DNA of 64,000 bases from an uncultured Paracoccaceae bacterium (lineage in GTDB: Bacteria; Pseudomonadota; Alphaproteobacteria; Rhodobacterales; Rhodobacteraceae). The stretch spans positions 1 through 64,000 of the forward strand of contig CAKZOU010000041.1 of the NCBI GenBank assembly GCA_937138255.1, written 5' to 3'. Numbering within the stretch: position 1 is the stretch's first letter; the number at the start of each line of letters is the position of its first letter. A model generated the notes under the pieces. The model was not told the DNA's origin. It did no database searches and saw nothing but the letters and a program-made list of their open reading frames with translations. Made by a program: the position numbers and the translations under genes. Shown piece after piece: positions 40,301 to 50,243 of the stretch.

Positions 40301-40693
40301 CAGCTTGCGGTCTTCGGCCATCTCGATGGCCTCGCGCTTGGCGCCGATCATCTCGACGTTGAATTTCTCCAGAACGCCCATATCGGCCAGCGCCAGCGAG
40401 GTGTTGAGGCCCGTCTGGCCGCCCATCGTCGGCAAAAGCGCGTCGGGGCGTTCCTTCTCGATGATCTTGGCGACCACCTCAGGGGTGATCGGCTCGATAT
40501 AGGTCGCATCCGCCAGCTCGGGGTCGGTCATGATCGTCGCCGGGTTCGAGTTGACGAGGATCACGCGATAGCCCTCCTCGCGCAGGGCCTTGCAGGCCTG
40601 AGCGCCGGAGTAGTCGAACTCGCAGGCCTGTCCGATGACAATGGGCCCCGCTCCGATGATCATGATCGACTTGATGTCGGTTCTCTTCGGCAT
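37361..40693 (-). CDS. carB: Carbamoyl-phosphate synthase large subunit
   Basis: 1110 residues. Makes carbamoyl phosphate for arginine and pyrimidine synthesis. Two homologous ATP-grasp halves are visible: the first begins [23 protein letters not shown], the second [22 protein letters not shown] (around 570). A C-terminal MGS-like regulatory domain ends it ([21 protein letters not shown]). ATG 40693 follows GAGGGGA. carA is not in the window. ArgF downstream at 60.6 kb uses its product. Confidence 0.98.
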   Translation of the reverse strand: MPKRTDIKSIMIIGAGPIVIGQACEFDYSGAQACKALREEGYRVILVNSNPATIMTDPELADATYIEPITPEVVAKIIEKERPDALLPTMGGQTGLNTSLALADMGVLEKFNVEMIGAKREAIEMAEDRKLFREAMDRLGIENPRATIVTAPKDAKGRKDLKAGLAIAMDALEDIGLPAIIRPAFTLGGTGGGVAYNRTEYEYYCRSGMDASPVGQILVDESLLGWKEYEMEVVRDKADNAIIVCSIENVDPMGVHTGDSITVAPALTLTDKEYQIMRNQSIAVLREIGVETGGSNVQWAINPKDGRMVVIEMNPRVSRSSALASKATGFPIAKIAAKLAVGYTLDELDNDITKVTPASFEPTIDYVVTKIPRFAFEKFPGSKPELTTAMKSVGEAMAIGRTIHESLQKALASMETGLTGFDEIAIPGAPEKSAITAALSKATPDRMRTIAQAMRHGLSNDEIQAITAFDPWFLARIREIIEAEEQVRKEGLPLTEKGLRALKMLGFTDARLAKLTGRTEDNVRRARINLGVTAVFKRIDTCAAEFEAQTPYMYSTYETAAMGDVECEARPSNRKKVVILGGGPNRIGQGIEFDYCCCHACFALTDQGYETIMINCNPETVSTDYDTSDRLYFEPLTFEHVMEILRVEQDNGTLHGVIVQFGGQTPLKLANALNDAGIPILGTTPDAIDLAEDRERFQQLVIKLGLKQPVNGIASTDEEALAIAEDIGFPLVIRPSYVLGGRAMEIVRDMDQLRRYIRDAVVVSGDSPVLLDSYLSGATEVDVDCLSDGKNTHVAGIMQHIEEAGVHSGDSACCLPPHTLSPEIVAEIRKQTEALALSLGVVGLMNVQFAVKDGDVYLIEVNPRASRTVPFVAKATDSAIASIAARLMAGEPLSNFPLRPPYPEAADPMTVLPLGNPFTLADPKTPWFSVKEAVMPFARFPGVDTILGPEMRSTGEVMGWDRSFARAFLKAQMGAGTHLPTEGTVFISIRDADKTDEMLDTARTLTGLGFSIVATRGTAGWLTENGVEAEVVNKVYEGGLTIVDRLKDGHIALVFNTTEGAQAVEDSRDIRAVALYDKIPYFTTAAASHAAALAMVAREEGELDVRALQG

Positions 40694-40824
40694 GGCAGTT
40701 CCCCTCGGATAAGGCGTGTGGCAGCAGAGCGCACGGCAGGCCGCGCCCAAATTGTCCTGCGTTATAGGGATCGAAACGTTCGGCGCAAGGGCCGAATGCC
40801 CGGCAAAAGGCGGAAAATGACCCC

Positions 40825-42096
40825 CTAGACGCGGTGCCGCACCCGCCAGAGAGCGAGACCGAGGGAGGCGACCCCGACTGTTCCAAGAACTGGGTTCACG
40901 AGAAAGCCATCGATTGGTTCGGAGAACAGCCAAAAGACGACCGGACTCATCGGCAGGAGAATGATCGCAAGGAGGGCCGCCCCCCGCGCAGGACCGAGGG
41001 CGACGAGCAAAGCGGGCGCAAACGCCAGGGTCGACAGGAAATGATAGCCCCAACTCAACGGTGCCAGAAAGGCTAGAAGTGCCAGGAATGCCGGATAAGT
41101 CAGTATGACCAAAGGGCGGGCCGAACGCCACGCGTGCAGAGCGGTTGCGACTGTCATGCCCAAAAGTGCAGTGGTCGTAATCAGGGGCCAAACGGGCCCC
41201 TTTGCCAAGACCTTCCATCCATGCGGATGTGCGATGCCGATCGGATTATCTCGACTGGCAACAAAGACCAGATCGTCGTACCAAAAGATCTGGGCAAGCG
41301 CGGAGTCGAGGTCGTAGTTGAACGATGTCACCACCACGCTCTCGCGCAGGAGCGCGATGAGCCCAAGATATTCCGTGTGGAGCGGCCATCCGGCAACGGC
41401 AATTGACGACACCCCGAGAAGCGCCCCGACGACCCCAAAAGTGGCCAATGACCGCCAGCGTCTTTCTCCGAGCCACAAGACGGCAAGCAGCGCAGGGTAG
41501 AGCTTGATCGCGGCGGCGAGTGCCAGGAGCGCCCCCGCGGCCTTCCAAGCTCCGGCTCGATCCCGTTCGATGGCGGCAACGACCAGGAACGTGACGAGGA
41601 TCTGCGGCTGGTTCTGCTCGATGGCGACAAGGCCAATCGAGGTGGCAAGCGGCGCCACGATCCCGGTCGCGAGCCACAGCAGCCGAGGTCTGCCAGTCAC
41701 GCCGCAAGCACGCATCGCAAAGACGGACGTTCCCAATAGCAGGATCGGGTTCAGAAAGCCAAAGATGGCGACAAAGCCATCCATTCCGATGTAGCTGCCA
41801 ACCTCTCCGGCAGCCCAGGCCCAGAGCGGAGGATAGAGGAACGGATAATAGATCCCCTCACGACCCTCTGATTTCAGAAAGTCCCACCACGCTTCGGGGA
41901 TCAGCATGGTGAAAACCCCGTCATCCTTCGGATAGACGAGTTCGCTTTGGCTCGATCCAAAGAAATGTCCGGCAAGCCATGTCGCTGCCAGGTCGGGAGA
42001 GTGCGCGACGCCGAACCAGACATAGACAAAGGCCAGAAAAGCCAGCGACAGCGCAACCAACCATCGGTTTTCTGCCCTAGTCTCCGTCTGCATCAT
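40825..42096 (-). CDS. GT87-like polyprenol-sugar mannosyltransferase family protein (DUF2029)
   Basis: 423 residues with about ten hydrophobic helices. DUF2029/GT87 features: [15 protein letters not shown] after the first loop, the [17 protein letters not shown] stretch and [19 protein letters not shown]. Such proteins add mannose-type residues from a polyprenol carrier on the outer face of the membrane. ATG 42096 (or 42093) follows AGAGG. It overlaps the similar upstream gene by 20 bases. Confidence 0.8.
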   Translation of the reverse strand: MMQTETRAENRWLVALSLAFLAFVYVWFGVAHSPDLAATWLAGHFFGSSQSELVYPKDDGVFTMLIPEAWWDFLKSEGREGIYYPFLYPPLWAWAAGEVGSYIGMDGFVAIFGFLNPILLLGTSVFAMRACGVTGRPRLLWLATGIVAPLATSIGLVAIEQNQPQILVTFLVVAAIERDRAGAWKAAGALLALAAAIKLYPALLAVLWLGERRWRSLATFGVVGALLGVSSIAVAGWPLHTEYLGLIALLRESVVVTSFNYDLDSALAQIFWYDDLVFVASRDNPIGIAHPHGWKVLAKGPVWPLITTTALLGMTVATALHAWRSARPLVILTYPAFLALLAFLAPLSWGYHFLSTLAFAPALLVALGPARGAALLAIILLPMSPVVFWLFSEPIDGFLVNPVLGTVGVASLGLALWRVRHRV

Positions 42097-43354
42097 CCCC
42101 CAACCTCTGCTGCCCCGTGCCCGCCATGAAGGCGACCGGCAGAACCAAGAGTGACAAGATGGCGGCGACGCTGCCAAGCGATATTCCCGGCGCGAGCCAG
42201 ATGACAATCAGACCTGTCGGCAAGGACAGCCCGACGACAATCGGCATCAGAAGCAGCAGAGCTTGACGCCGCGGGTAGAGACAAAGAACAGTCGGCAGCA
42301 ACAAAATGGGCCCCACAGCATAGTGGGCCCAGCCAAGAGGGCCAAAAACTGAGAGAAGGCTCCAGATTCCGATAAGCCGAAGGGGGAGGGCGTCGGCGAA
42401 TGCCAGCCTGCGGGTTTTTGTAAGGATCAGGAGAGAGCCGAAAAAGAGCAGAAGATAGCTGAGCCCCGTGGTCCATGCCACAGCCTCCATTCGCACGAAG
42501 GACTTGTCGTTCAAAAGGTCGGCCGGTGTTCCGCTAACGATGCCCCAAGCTGCGGTCAGAAGGCCCGCGGCCGAATAGCTCAGCGGTGTAAGCAGGTGCG
42601 ACCCGCCCGCCCGCCCGATCTGGGCGAAAAAGGCGAGCTGCATCTCCGGTCCGGTTACTGCGGTTCCCACAATCGCAAAGGCGACCGCCCCAAGTGCAGT
42701 CGCCGCTGCGGCGCGCCAACGTCGATCCGCCAGAAACACGATCCCAAGGAAAAGAGGTGCCAACTTGATCGAGCCGGCGATGGCCAGAACCAGTCCGGCC
42801 GGAACATCCCAGCGTTTTCGGTAAAGAACGAAAGCTAGCAAGATCATGGAGGTGATGATGATTTGCGGCTGGGCGTGAAAGAAGGCGTTTTGAACCGCTA
42901 TGGTCGGCAGGCCGATTATCAGGCTGGCAATGGCCCAATGCGCCGCCGGCAGCCGATTTGCGGCCAATGACCGTGCCAAAAGCACCGAAAGGCAAAGGCA
43001 GAACAGCTCGAGCGCCACACCTTTCTCGAGGAATTCGACCGCGCCTAGGGTCTCTGTCAGTGGTGCGAAGATTGCGGCGACCAGCGGTGGATAGACGAAT
43101 GAAACCAGAGGTTTCCCCGCAAGACCCTGAGACTCGGCCAGTGAAATCCATACGGGATCTTCGATCAGCGCACCGAAGAAGACCGAAGGGGAAGCATAGA
43201 CGCTCTGCAATTCGCCGGCCGCATAGGCGCTCGCGCCGAAATAGATCGCTGCGAGATCGGGAGCCCAATGGTGGCGCAGAGCGGAAAATGCGACGCCAGC
43301 TGCCACGCCAAGCAGCAAAACCGCTGCCAGAAAAGAAATGAATCGACTGCTCAC
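42077..43354 (-). CDS. GT87-like polyprenol-sugar mannosyltransferase family protein (DUF2029), second copy
   Basis: 425 residues from GTG 43354 (VSSRFISF), which has GAGG five bases upstream; an ATG at 43426 in the same frame would add 24 residues without a good site. It has about ten helices, with VSFVYPPLVAAIFAPL, NAFFHAQPQIIITSMILLAFVLYRKRWDVPAG and IKLAPLFLGIVFLADRRWRA aligning with the neighbour. The pair probably arose by duplication. No other polysaccharide genes lie beside them. Confidence 0.78.
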   Translation of the reverse strand: MSSRFISFLAAVLLLGVAAGVAFSALRHHWAPDLAAIYFGASAYAAGELQSVYASPSVFFGALIEDPVWISLAESQGLAGKPLVSFVYPPLVAAIFAPLTETLGAVEFLEKGVALELFCLCLSVLLARSLAANRLPAAHWAIASLIIGLPTIAVQNAFFHAQPQIIITSMILLAFVLYRKRWDVPAGLVLAIAGSIKLAPLFLGIVFLADRRWRAAAATALGAVAFAIVGTAVTGPEMQLAFFAQIGRAGGSHLLTPLSYSAAGLLTAAWGIVSGTPADLLNDKSFVRMEAVAWTTGLSYLLLFFGSLLILTKTRRLAFADALPLRLIGIWSLLSVFGPLGWAHYAVGPILLLPTVLCLYPRRQALLLLMPIVVGLSLPTGLIVIWLAPGISLGSVAAILSLLVLPVAFMAGTGQQRLGDDADGD

Positions 43355-43542
43355 GTTGGCCTCGGCCCGTAATCTGGTCCGATCTTGCGAAGTTGTCGCA
43401 ACCTCGCGCAACTCAAATCGAGGCATCTTGGCGGAATTCTTCGAAGGGGCGGGGTCGGGATCGGTGGGTCCGGCTCCGTATTCCGCCTACACTTCCCAGG
43501 CTCGCGGCGTTAGGGAACAGGCGAAAGCTGACAGGACTCTCG

Positions 43543-44655
43543 ATGCGACTCCGCTTTGATCAAGCCCCGGAAGGCGACCGCGCCGCGCTGTTTGATCAGC
43601 CGCGGGCGATGATCTCGGCTGCGACCGCCGCCGAGGTTCCTGCGGCGCTGGCCGCGCTCGACGCGGCGCGTGCCCAAGGCCACTGGATCGCAGGCTATGC
43701 CAGCTATGAGCTTGGTTACGCGCTTGAGCCTCGGCTTGCGCCATTGATGCCAGATGGGCGTCGCCTGCCGCTTCTCCGGTTCGGGGTCTATGATGCGCCG
43801 AGTGCAGCCAAGCCCCTGACAAACGGAAGCGCCAAACTCGGCGACCTCGTCCCCCAGCGCTCGCGCGACGATCACCTTTCGGCGGTTGGCCGCACGCGCG
43901 ACTATATCGCGGCGGGCGATATCTATCAGGCCAACCTGACCTTTCCGCTCGGACTTGCTGCCCAAGGCGCGCCGGAGGCTCTCTATGCCGCGCTGGCCGC
44001 CGCCCAGCCGGTTGGGCACGGGGTGCTCGTTGAACAGGAGGGTCTGCCCTCGATCCTGAGCCGCAGCCCCGAGCTGTTCTTTGCCACCGATGCCGCGGGC
44101 CGGATCGTCACCCGTCCGATGAAAGGCACAATGCCCCGCGGCGCGACCCCGCAGGAGGACGAGGCCATCCGCCTCTTCCTTGCCACTGACGCCAAGAACC
44201 GCGCCGAAAACCTGATGATCGTCGATCTTCTCCGCAACGACCTTTCGCGGGTGGCCGAGGTCGGTTCGGTCAAGGTGCCTCGGCTCTACGAGGTCGAAAG
44301 CTATGCCACGGTGCATCAGATGGTGTCCGAGGTCGAAGGGCGGCTCCGCCCCGGAATTGGCCTTGCCGAGATCTTCGCCGCACTCTTCCCCTGCGGGTCG
44401 ATCACCGGTGCGCCCAAGGTGCGGGCGATGGAGATCATCCGCGAGTTGGAGATCGCCCCGCGCGAGGTCTATTGCGGCACCATCGGCTGGGCCGCGCCGG
44501 ACGGGCGGGCAAGCTTCAACGTGGCGATCCGCACATTCCTTTTGGAAGGCGACGGAACCGCGCGGCTTGACGTGGGCGGCGGCATCGTCTGGGATTCAAC
44601 GCCTGAGGCCGAATACGAGGAGGCGCTGTGGAAGACCCGCTTCGCCAGGATCTGA
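43543..44655 (+). CDS. pabB: Aminodeoxychorismate synthase component I
   Basis: 370 residues. Chorismate-binding enzyme making 4-amino-4-deoxychorismate for folate. AGDIYQANLTF, RPMKGTMPRG (the Lys in place of the TrpE Ala marks PabB), DLLRNDLSRV and GSITGAPKVRAMEIIRELE are present. The ATG at 43543 has AGGA eight bases upstream. It overlaps the pabC-like gene by 28 bases. Confidence 0.94.
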   Translation: MRLRFDQAPEGDRAALFDQPRAMISAATAAEVPAALAALDAARAQGHWIAGYASYELGYALEPRLAPLMPDGRRLPLLRFGVYDAPSAAKPLTNGSAKLGDLVPQRSRDDHLSAVGRTRDYIAAGDIYQANLTFPLGLAAQGAPEALYAALAAAQPVGHGVLVEQEGLPSILSRSPELFFATDAAGRIVTRPMKGTMPRGATPQEDEAIRLFLATDAKNRAENLMIVDLLRNDLSRVAEVGSVKVPRLYEVESYATVHQMVSEVEGRLRPGIGLAEIFAALFPCGSITGAPKVRAMEIIRELEIAPREVYCGTIGWAAPDGRASFNVAIRTFLLEGDGTARLDVGGGIVWDSTPEAEYEEALWKTRFARI

Positions 44656-45275
44656 CCGATCCGCCGCAGATCATCGAGACGATGGGCTGGCGGCCCGGCG
44701 AGGGCTTGCGCTGGCGCGACGACCATCTGGCGCGGATGGTAAGGACGGCCGCACGGCTTGGCTATGCGTTTGATCGGGCGCAGGCGCTGGCGCATCTGGC
44801 CGGGATCGGCGGCGAAGGCCCGCTGCGCTGTCGCCTGACGCTCGATGCGAAAGGCCAATTTGCCCTGACCACCGCCCCCCTCGCCCCCAACCCGCCCCGC
44901 TGGCGGGTGGTTTGGGCGCAAGCGCGGCTTGATCCCGCCGACCCGTGGATCGCCGTCAAGACCACCCGCCGCGCCCCCTATGACGCGGCCCGCGCCGCCC
45001 TTGGAGAGGGCGAGGACGAGGCGTTGTTCCTCAACAAGCGGGGCGAGGTGGCCGAGGGCACGATCACCAATGTTTTCGTCGAAACAACCGATGGCCAGCG
45101 CCTGACCCCACCTCTTTGGGCCGGTTGCCTGCCGGGAATCCTGCGTGGGCGTCTCTTGGCCGAGGGCTGGCAGGAGGGCCGCCTGATGCCCGCCGACCTC
45201 GCCGCCGCCCGCAAAATCTGGGTCGGAAACGCGCTTCGGGGCCTGATCGAGGCCGATCTCGCGCCCTTCGCTTGA
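44628..45275 (+). CDS. pabC: Class IV aminotransferase, probable aminodeoxychorismate lyase
   Basis: 215 residues, PLP fold type IV. The likely PLP lysine is in [13 protein letters not shown], and [14 protein letters not shown] with the late [17 protein letters not shown] are the family's phosphate- and substrate-binding segments. GTG 44628 follows GAGGAGG. Its position directly after pabB supports release of p-aminobenzoate from ADC; a branched-chain or D-amino-acid transaminase is less likely. Confidence 0.85.
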   Translation: MEDPLRQDLTDPPQIIETMGWRPGEGLRWRDDHLARMVRTAARLGYAFDRAQALAHLAGIGGEGPLRCRLTLDAKGQFALTTAPLAPNPPRWRVVWAQARLDPADPWIAVKTTRRAPYDAARAALGEGEDEALFLNKRGEVAEGTITNVFVETTDGQRLTPPLWAGCLPGILRGRLLAEGWQEGRLMPADLAAARKIWVGNALRGLIEADLAPFA

Positions 45276-45302
45276 CATCCGCCCTGCGGTTCTTTCTATC
45301 AC
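45272..45302 (+). promoter_or_regulatory. Candidate sigma70 promoter for aspS
   Basis: A consensus TTGACA at 45272-45277, overlapping the pabC stop, is followed at 17-19 bases by TCTATCAC. This lies about 45 bases before the aspS ATG. The -10 is weak. Confidence 0.4.
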
Positions 45303-45345
45303 CGCAAAGCCCAAGACCCCGAAAATCGACCCAAGGATCGCCAAG

Positions 45346-47136
45346 ATGCACGCCTATCGCTCCCATACCTGCGCCGCGCTCACCAAGAGCCATGTCGGCC
45401 AGACTGTCCGCCTGTCGGGATGGGTCCACCGCGTGCGCGATCACGGCGGCATCCTCTTCATCGACCTGCGCGACCATTACGGCGTGACGCAGGTTCTCTG
45501 CGATCCCGACAGCCCGGTGTTCAAAGAGGTCGAGAAGGTCCGCTCGGAATGGTGCATCCGCATCGACGGCGAGGTGAAGGCCCGCGCCGCCGACCTCGTG
45601 AACCCCAAGCTGCCGACCGGCGAGATCGAGGTTTTCGTGCGCGACATCGAAGTTCTGGGCGCGGCCTCCGAGCTGCCGCTCATGGTCTTTGGCGATCAGG
45701 AATACCCCGAGGAAACCCGCCTGCGCTATCGCTATCTCGACCTGCGCCGCGAGAATATGCAGGAGAACATGAAGCTCCGCTCGGATGTGGTCGCCTCGAT
45801 CCGCCGCCGGATGTGGGACAAGGGCTTCCGCGAATACCAGACACCGATCATCACCGCCTCCTCGCCCGAAGGCGCGCGCGATTTCCTCGTGCCCTCGCGC
45901 CTGCATCCGGGCAAGTTCTATGCCCTGCCGCAGGCCCCGCAGCAGTTCAAACAGCTGATCATGGTCTCGGGCTTCGACAAGTATTTCCAGATCGCCCCCT
46001 GCTTCCGCGACGAAGACCCCCGCGCCGACCGCAGCCCGACCGATTTCTATCAGCTCGACATGGAAATGAGCTTTGTCACCCAGCAGGACGTGTTCGACAC
46101 CGTCTCGCCGGTGATCGCGGGCGTCTTTGAAGAGTTTGGCGGCGGCAAATCGGTCGATGCGCCCGCCGAGTGGCCGCAGATTTCCTACCGTGACGCGGCG
46201 CTCTGGTATGGCACCGACAAGCCCGACCTGCGCAACCCGATCAAGATGCAGGTCGTGTCCGAGCATTTCGCGAACTCGGGTTTTGCGATCTTCGCCAAGC
46301 TTCTCGAGCAAGAGGGCACCGAGATCCGCGCCATTCCCGCCCCTAAGGGCGGCAGCCGCAAGTTCTGCGACCGGATGAACGCCTTCGCCCAGAAAGAAGG
46401 CCTGCCGGGCATGGGCTATATCTTCTGGCGCGCGGCCGAGGACGGCTCGGGCATGGAAGCGGCCGGCCCCTTGGCCAAGAACATCGGCCCCGAGCGCACC
46501 GAGGCGATCCGCCAGCAGCTTGGCCTCGGCCTTGGCGATGCGGCTTTCTTCCTTGGCGGCAAGCCTGCCACCTTTGAAAAGATCGCCGGCAAGGCCCGCA
46601 CCGTCATTGGCGACGAGCTTGGCCTGACCGAGAAAGACCGTTTCGCCTTCGCATGGATCGTCGATTTCCCGATCTACCAGAAGGACGAGGAAACCGGCGG
46701 CTACGAGTTCGAGCACAACCCCTTCTCGATGCCGCAAGGCGGCATGGAGGCGCTTGCGGGCGATCCTCTGGCTGTGCGCGGCTTCCAGTATGACCTCGCC
46801 TGCAACGGCTACGAGCTTGTCTCCGGCGCGATCCGCAACCACCGCCCCGAGATCATGTTCAAGGCCTTCGAGATCGCGGGCTATGGCGAAGACGAGGTGC
46901 GCCGCCGCTTTGGCGGGATGGTCAACGCCTTCACCTATGGCGCCCCGCCGCACGGCGGCTGCGCGGCGGGGATCGACCGGATCGTGATGCTTCTGGCGGA
47001 TGAGATGAACATCCGCGAGGTCATCATGTTCCCGATGAACCAGCGGGCAGAAGACCTGATGATGGGCGCCCCGTCCGAGCCCACCAACGAACAGCTGCGC
47101 GAACTGCGCCTGCGGGTTCTGCCGCCCGAGGCCTAA
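45346..47136 (+). CDS. aspS: Aspartyl-tRNA synthetase
   Basis: 596 residues, class II. N-terminal OB-fold anticodon domain ([26 protein letters not shown]), the motif 2 region [29 protein letters not shown], and motif 3 [17 protein letters not shown]. The bacterial insertion domain is included. AAGGA precedes the ATG. It ends in a four-base CTAA overlap with the LysR pseudogene on the other strand. Confidence 0.98.
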   Translation: MHAYRSHTCAALTKSHVGQTVRLSGWVHRVRDHGGILFIDLRDHYGVTQVLCDPDSPVFKEVEKVRSEWCIRIDGEVKARAADLVNPKLPTGEIEVFVRDIEVLGAASELPLMVFGDQEYPEETRLRYRYLDLRRENMQENMKLRSDVVASIRRRMWDKGFREYQTPIITASSPEGARDFLVPSRLHPGKFYALPQAPQQFKQLIMVSGFDKYFQIAPCFRDEDPRADRSPTDFYQLDMEMSFVTQQDVFDTVSPVIAGVFEEFGGGKSVDAPAEWPQISYRDAALWYGTDKPDLRNPIKMQVVSEHFANSGFAIFAKLLEQEGTEIRAIPAPKGGSRKFCDRMNAFAQKEGLPGMGYIFWRAAEDGSGMEAAGPLAKNIGPERTEAIRQQLGLGLGDAAFFLGGKPATFEKIAGKARTVIGDELGLTEKDRFAFAWIVDFPIYQKDEETGGYEFEHNPFSMPQGGMEALAGDPLAVRGFQYDLACNGYELVSGAIRNHRPEIMFKAFEIAGYGEDEVRRRFGGMVNAFTYGAPPHGGCAAGIDRIVMLLADEMNIREVIMFPMNQRAEDLMMGAPSEPTNEQLRELRLRVLPPEA

Positions 47137-48029
47137 GGGTCTTTGATCCCGAGATCGGCACGAAGCCAGTCCCGAAACCTGAGAACTCTCGGGTCCGGGG
47201 TGGCTGTTTCTGGAAAGACGACCCACATTCCGCGATCCGTCCTGATCGTCGTGGGGTGAATCTGCACGAGATGGCCAGATGCGATCCCGGGCCCGGCCAC
47301 TGTGAGATCACAAAGCACGGCGCCGTGCCCCGCAAGGGCGAGATCAAGCATTCGGGCGTGGTTGTCGTATTCCATCATCACGCCGGACGGCGATCCATCG
47401 TAGCCGGCGGCCTCGAACCATTTGGTCCAGTCCTCGCGGCGGCCCCGATCTTAACCTCGGGTCATCGCGGCGATTTCGGCCGGTTTGAGAGGCAAGCTGC
47501 GTCCGGCGACGTATTCTGGCGTGGCAACAGCGGCGAGCGTGTCGCGATGCAGGAGAAGCGTGGTGAGCCCTTTCCATTCGCCTGCACCATAGCGAAGTGC
47601 TGCATCTGTCTCATCCGTCTCGAACTTGGCAAGGGCCGACGACATCTGCGGCGATACCCGGAGGCCCGAATGGACGTTGTGGAAATTGGCGAGGCGGGGC
47701 AGGACGATCCGGTTTCCATAGAAGGGGGCAATGGACAGGGCGATCTCGCCCGCCAATTCACGGCGGGTCAGGGCATTTGCGGCCTCTGCGATTTCATGAA
47801 GCGCTGCGCCCGATCGGTCTGCGAAGGCGCGCGCGTCTTTGGTCGGCGTGACCTTTCGGATCCCTCTTTGGAAAAGTCTGATCCCGAACGCCTCTTCGAG
47901 CGCTTTGATCTGATGGCTGATGGCAGCCTGCGTGTCGTTGAGTTCTTGCGCCGCCCCTTTGAAGCTTTCGAGCCGAGCGGCGGCCTCGAAGGCCCGCAGT
48001 TGATTCATGTTGGGAAGGCGATGGCTCAT
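47133..48029 (-). pseudogene. LysR-family regulator interrupted by a TAA codon
   Basis: The frame encodes 298 residues, normal LysR length, but has TAA at 47453-47451, after codon 192. Before it: HTH (MNQLRAFEAAARLESFKGAAQELNDTQAAISHQIKALEEAFGIRLFQR) and half the effector domain, GcvA-like. After it, in the same frame: REDWTKWFEAAGYDGSP and GMWVVFPETATPDPRVLRFRDWL, the expected C-terminal half. A point change, or two nearby compensating indels, would explain it. A 192-residue truncated repressor might still be made. Confidence 0.82.
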
Positions 48030-48408
48030 TTCGGCCTCGCATAGATTAGCTCTGCCAAAGCATCCTGTGAGAAACCATCGTTTGTTGTCGACAGGCACAA
48101 GGGGCACGATCGGGTCAGACAAGATCCTCAACAACGGAGACCGCCATGACCGCAACGCCCCCCGCCTCACCGACCCGGATTTGATGATGCTTGGCCGCTT
48201 TCGGACAGTGTCATTCCGAGAAAGCCGCAGCCGCGGAGGGCGCCCTCGCCGGGGCGACAGAGCCGCCTAAGCTGCGTATTTGGATCGCTGAGGTGTTGCG
48301 TAAACTGGCGCAGTCGGTCGAGGGGCGAACCATGCCGGCCCGCACTTCGGCGCAAATCTGACTTCGCATGATAAAGTAAAGTGGAAATACTAGAAAATAT
48401 ATACCATA
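48030..48408. other. 379-bp region without a supported gene
   Basis: It lies between the LysR pseudogene and the Flp-like gene. A GGAG site with ATG 48146 opens a plus-strand frame that stops after only 12 codons (MTATPPASPTRI), perhaps the remnant of a divergent LysR target. A near-palindrome around 48199-48230 (GCTTTCGGA and TCCGAGAAAGC) and an AT-rich tract at 48370-48410 are the only other structures seen. Confidence 0.5.
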
Positions 48409-48546
48409 TTAGGCGACGCCAAATGCGCTGACCGCCGTTGCCCCAAGCGCGATCACAAGAAGCACAGCACCACCGACGAACACTGTCCAATCCAGAACGG
48501 CGCTGCCATTCTCTTCGGCCCAGAAACGATCGATAAGCTTTGCCAT
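48409..48546 (-). CDS. Flp/Fap-pilin-like single-helix peptide
   Basis: 45 residues: MAKLIDRFWAEENGSAVLDWTVFVGG followed by a hydrophobic helix. The E-x-G-S-A-V-x-D-W pattern before the helix resembles the Flp pilin prepilin junction (G-x-x-x-x-E-Y) seen in many unnamed Rhodobacteraceae peptides. GAGGG is seven bases before the ATG. No tad/cpa assembly genes are near, so pilin function is only suggested. Confidence 0.65.
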   Translation of the reverse strand: MAKLIDRFWAEENGSAVLDWTVFVGGAVLLVIALGATAVSAFGVA

Positions 48547-48671
48547 GTCTCTACCCTCAACAGTCCACAAGGATGCTAGGGGCCAACGTCGCGGCAAAAT
48601 GGGACGGGATTTGGGCGGTCTTAGGGCCTCTTCAGGGAGATAGCCCCGCCGTTTTCAGGAACTTCGCCAGG

Positions 48672-49388
48672 CTAGAAACTGGGCGTGGCGGCAATGCGGT
48701 CATGTATCATCGCGCTCAAACGCCTGGCGGCCGGTGCTTCCGGCAGACCCTCGCGCAGAGCGGCGAGGAATCCGTCAGCGGCATCTTCGAGCGTCCGGTC
48801 GCCGAGGTCATGCGCGAGGCTGGCGGCGAATTGGGCCGCATATCCGGCGCCCCCGTTTCCTTCAACGTCACCAAGGGCCGCACGGATCGTAGCAAGATCT
48901 TCGCGCAGGGTCAGAAGGTCGGGCTGGATCCTGTCGTTGACGATTTCGCGCAGGCCGTTGGGCCTGCGGCTTATGGGCAGGAGCGATAACAACTTGTTTT
49001 GAAAGTAGGAAATTCTGCCGACAGGCTTTGCCAGAAAGTCGTCGGCCCCCGCCGCGCGTGCCGCCTCCTCGGTGGTGGGATCTCCGCTGAACCCCAGGAT
49101 CACGTCAACCCGCGGATGCGCGCCGTTCAGCTCAGCAATCAGATCAGCGCCGGACCCGTCCGGCAGACCCATATCGACAATCACGACACCCGGCCGATAG
49201 GTCCTCAGGTGCAGGCGCGCGTGGGCAATCGTATCCGCCCGCCGCAGACGTGCACCCGACCTCTGGCACAGAAGCCGCATCGCCTCGCTCGCATAGCGGC
49301 TGTCCTCGACGAGAAGCACAGTCAGCCCCATGAGCGGGCGATTCGGTGTCGGTGTGTTCAAGATCAGGAAACTGTCCTCGGCTGGCAT
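48672..49388 (-). CDS. Response regulator with receiver domain and unassigned helical C-terminus
   Basis: 238 residues. The receiver domain (about 22-140) has VLLVEDSRYASE, phosphoacceptor Asp72 in VVIVDMGLPDGSG and the Lys in FLAKPVG. The C-terminal 95 residues are helical (LREDLATIRAALGD.., LAHDLGDRTLEDAADGFLAAL) and match no output domain I recognise. ATG 49388 follows AAGGAG. No partner kinase is nearby. Confidence 0.88.
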   Translation of the reverse strand: MPAEDSFLILNTPTPNRPLMGLTVLLVEDSRYASEAMRLLCQRSGARLRRADTIAHARLHLRTYRPGVVIVDMGLPDGSGADLIAELNGAHPRVDVILGFSGDPTTEEAARAAGADDFLAKPVGRISYFQNKLLSLLPISRRPNGLREIVNDRIQPDLLTLREDLATIRAALGDVEGNGGAGYAAQFAASLAHDLGDRTLEDAADGFLAALREGLPEAPAARRLSAMIHDRIAATPSF

Positions 49389-49538
49389 GGCGACTCTCCT
49401 TTGGCAGCGGATGCACGATCCTCGGCTTGTCAGGGTAAACGGGCGGTTAAAGCAGCCTGCGCTGAATCGCGCTCCGTCGAGACATTGCGCTGCCCGCCGA
49501 GACAAAGGATAAGCAGGCAAGCAATCTGAGAGGTTCCC

Positions 49539-49943
49539 ATGATCGGTCGTTTGAACCATGTCGCCATCGCCGTCCCCGATCTCGAGGCCGCGAGCACCCA
49601 ATATCGCGATGCCCTCGGGGCAACGGTCGGCGCGCCGCAGGACGAGCCGGATCACGGCGTGACGGTCGTGTTTATCGAGCTGCCGAACACCAAGATCGAG
49701 CTCTTGTACCCCTTGGGCGAGAACAGCCCGATCAATGGCTTCCTCGAGAAAAACCCCTCGGGCGGCATCCATCATATCTGCTATGAGGTCGAGGATATTC
49801 TTGCCGCCCGCGATCACCTAAAGGCCACCGGCGCGCGCGTGCTTGGCACGGGCGAGCCCAAGATCGGCGCGCATGGCAAGCCTGTCCTCTTCCTGCATCC
49901 CAAGGATTTCAACGGCTGCCTGATCGAGCTTGAACAGGTCTGA
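49539..49943 (+). CDS. mce: Methylmalonyl-CoA epimerase
   Basis: 134 residues, VOC fold. Interconverts (R)- and (S)-methylmalonyl-CoA in propionyl-CoA or ethylmalonyl-CoA metabolism. Metal ligands fall in LNHVAIAVPDLEAA (His), GGIHHICYEVEDI (His) and CLIELEQV (Glu). GAGAGG is five bases before the ATG. A DUF1467 gene follows 21 bases later, a frequent neighbour in this group. Confidence 0.95.
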   Translation: MIGRLNHVAIAVPDLEAASTQYRDALGATVGAPQDEPDHGVTVVFIELPNTKIELLYPLGENSPINGFLEKNPSGGIHHICYEVEDILAARDHLKATGARVLGTGEPKIGAHGKPVLFLHPKDFNGCLIELEQV

Positions 49944-49964
49944 CCCCACATTCAGGAGGCCCAT

Positions 49965-50243
49965 ATGGGACCGACATCCGCCCTCGTTCTTTTCGCCGTG
50001 ATCTGGTTCATGGTGTTTTTCATCGTCCTGCCGCTGCGCCTCAAGACCCAAGGCGACGTGGGCGAAGTGGTGCCGGGCACCCACGCCTCGGCGCCATCCG
50101 AACATAACCTCAAGCGCAAGGCATGGATCACCACCGGCATTGCCGTGGTTCTTTGGATCCTGATTGCCGGAACGATTCTGTCAGGCGTGATTTCGATCCG
50201 CGATCTCGACTGGTTCCACCGGATGTCGACCCCGCAGGGCTAG
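49965..50243 (+). CDS. DUF1467-family membrane protein
   Basis: 92 residues, two predicted helices (LVLFAVIWFMVFFIVLPL and the helix following KRKAWITTG). Between them lies the conserved LRLKTQGDVGEVVPGTHASAPS loop of DUF1467. Probably cotranscribed with mce, GAGG before the ATG. Function unknown. The stop forms CTAG with the opposite EI24 gene. Confidence 0.88.
   Translation: MGPTSALVLFAVIWFMVFFIVLPLRLKTQGDVGEVVPGTHASAPSEHNLKRKAWITTGIAVVLWILIAGTILSGVISIRDLDWFHRMSTPQG

Noticed and set aside
37337..40828. A 1163-codon open frame on the plus strand opposite carB
   Set aside because: carB is certain by full-length family match. The opposite frame is rich in Gly/Asp/Arg/His, the mirror of GC-rich codons, and shows no domain.
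45064..47226. A 720-codon open frame on the minus strand opposite aspS
   Set aside because: It is a shadow of aspS codon bias, with no recognisable family and no ribosome site.
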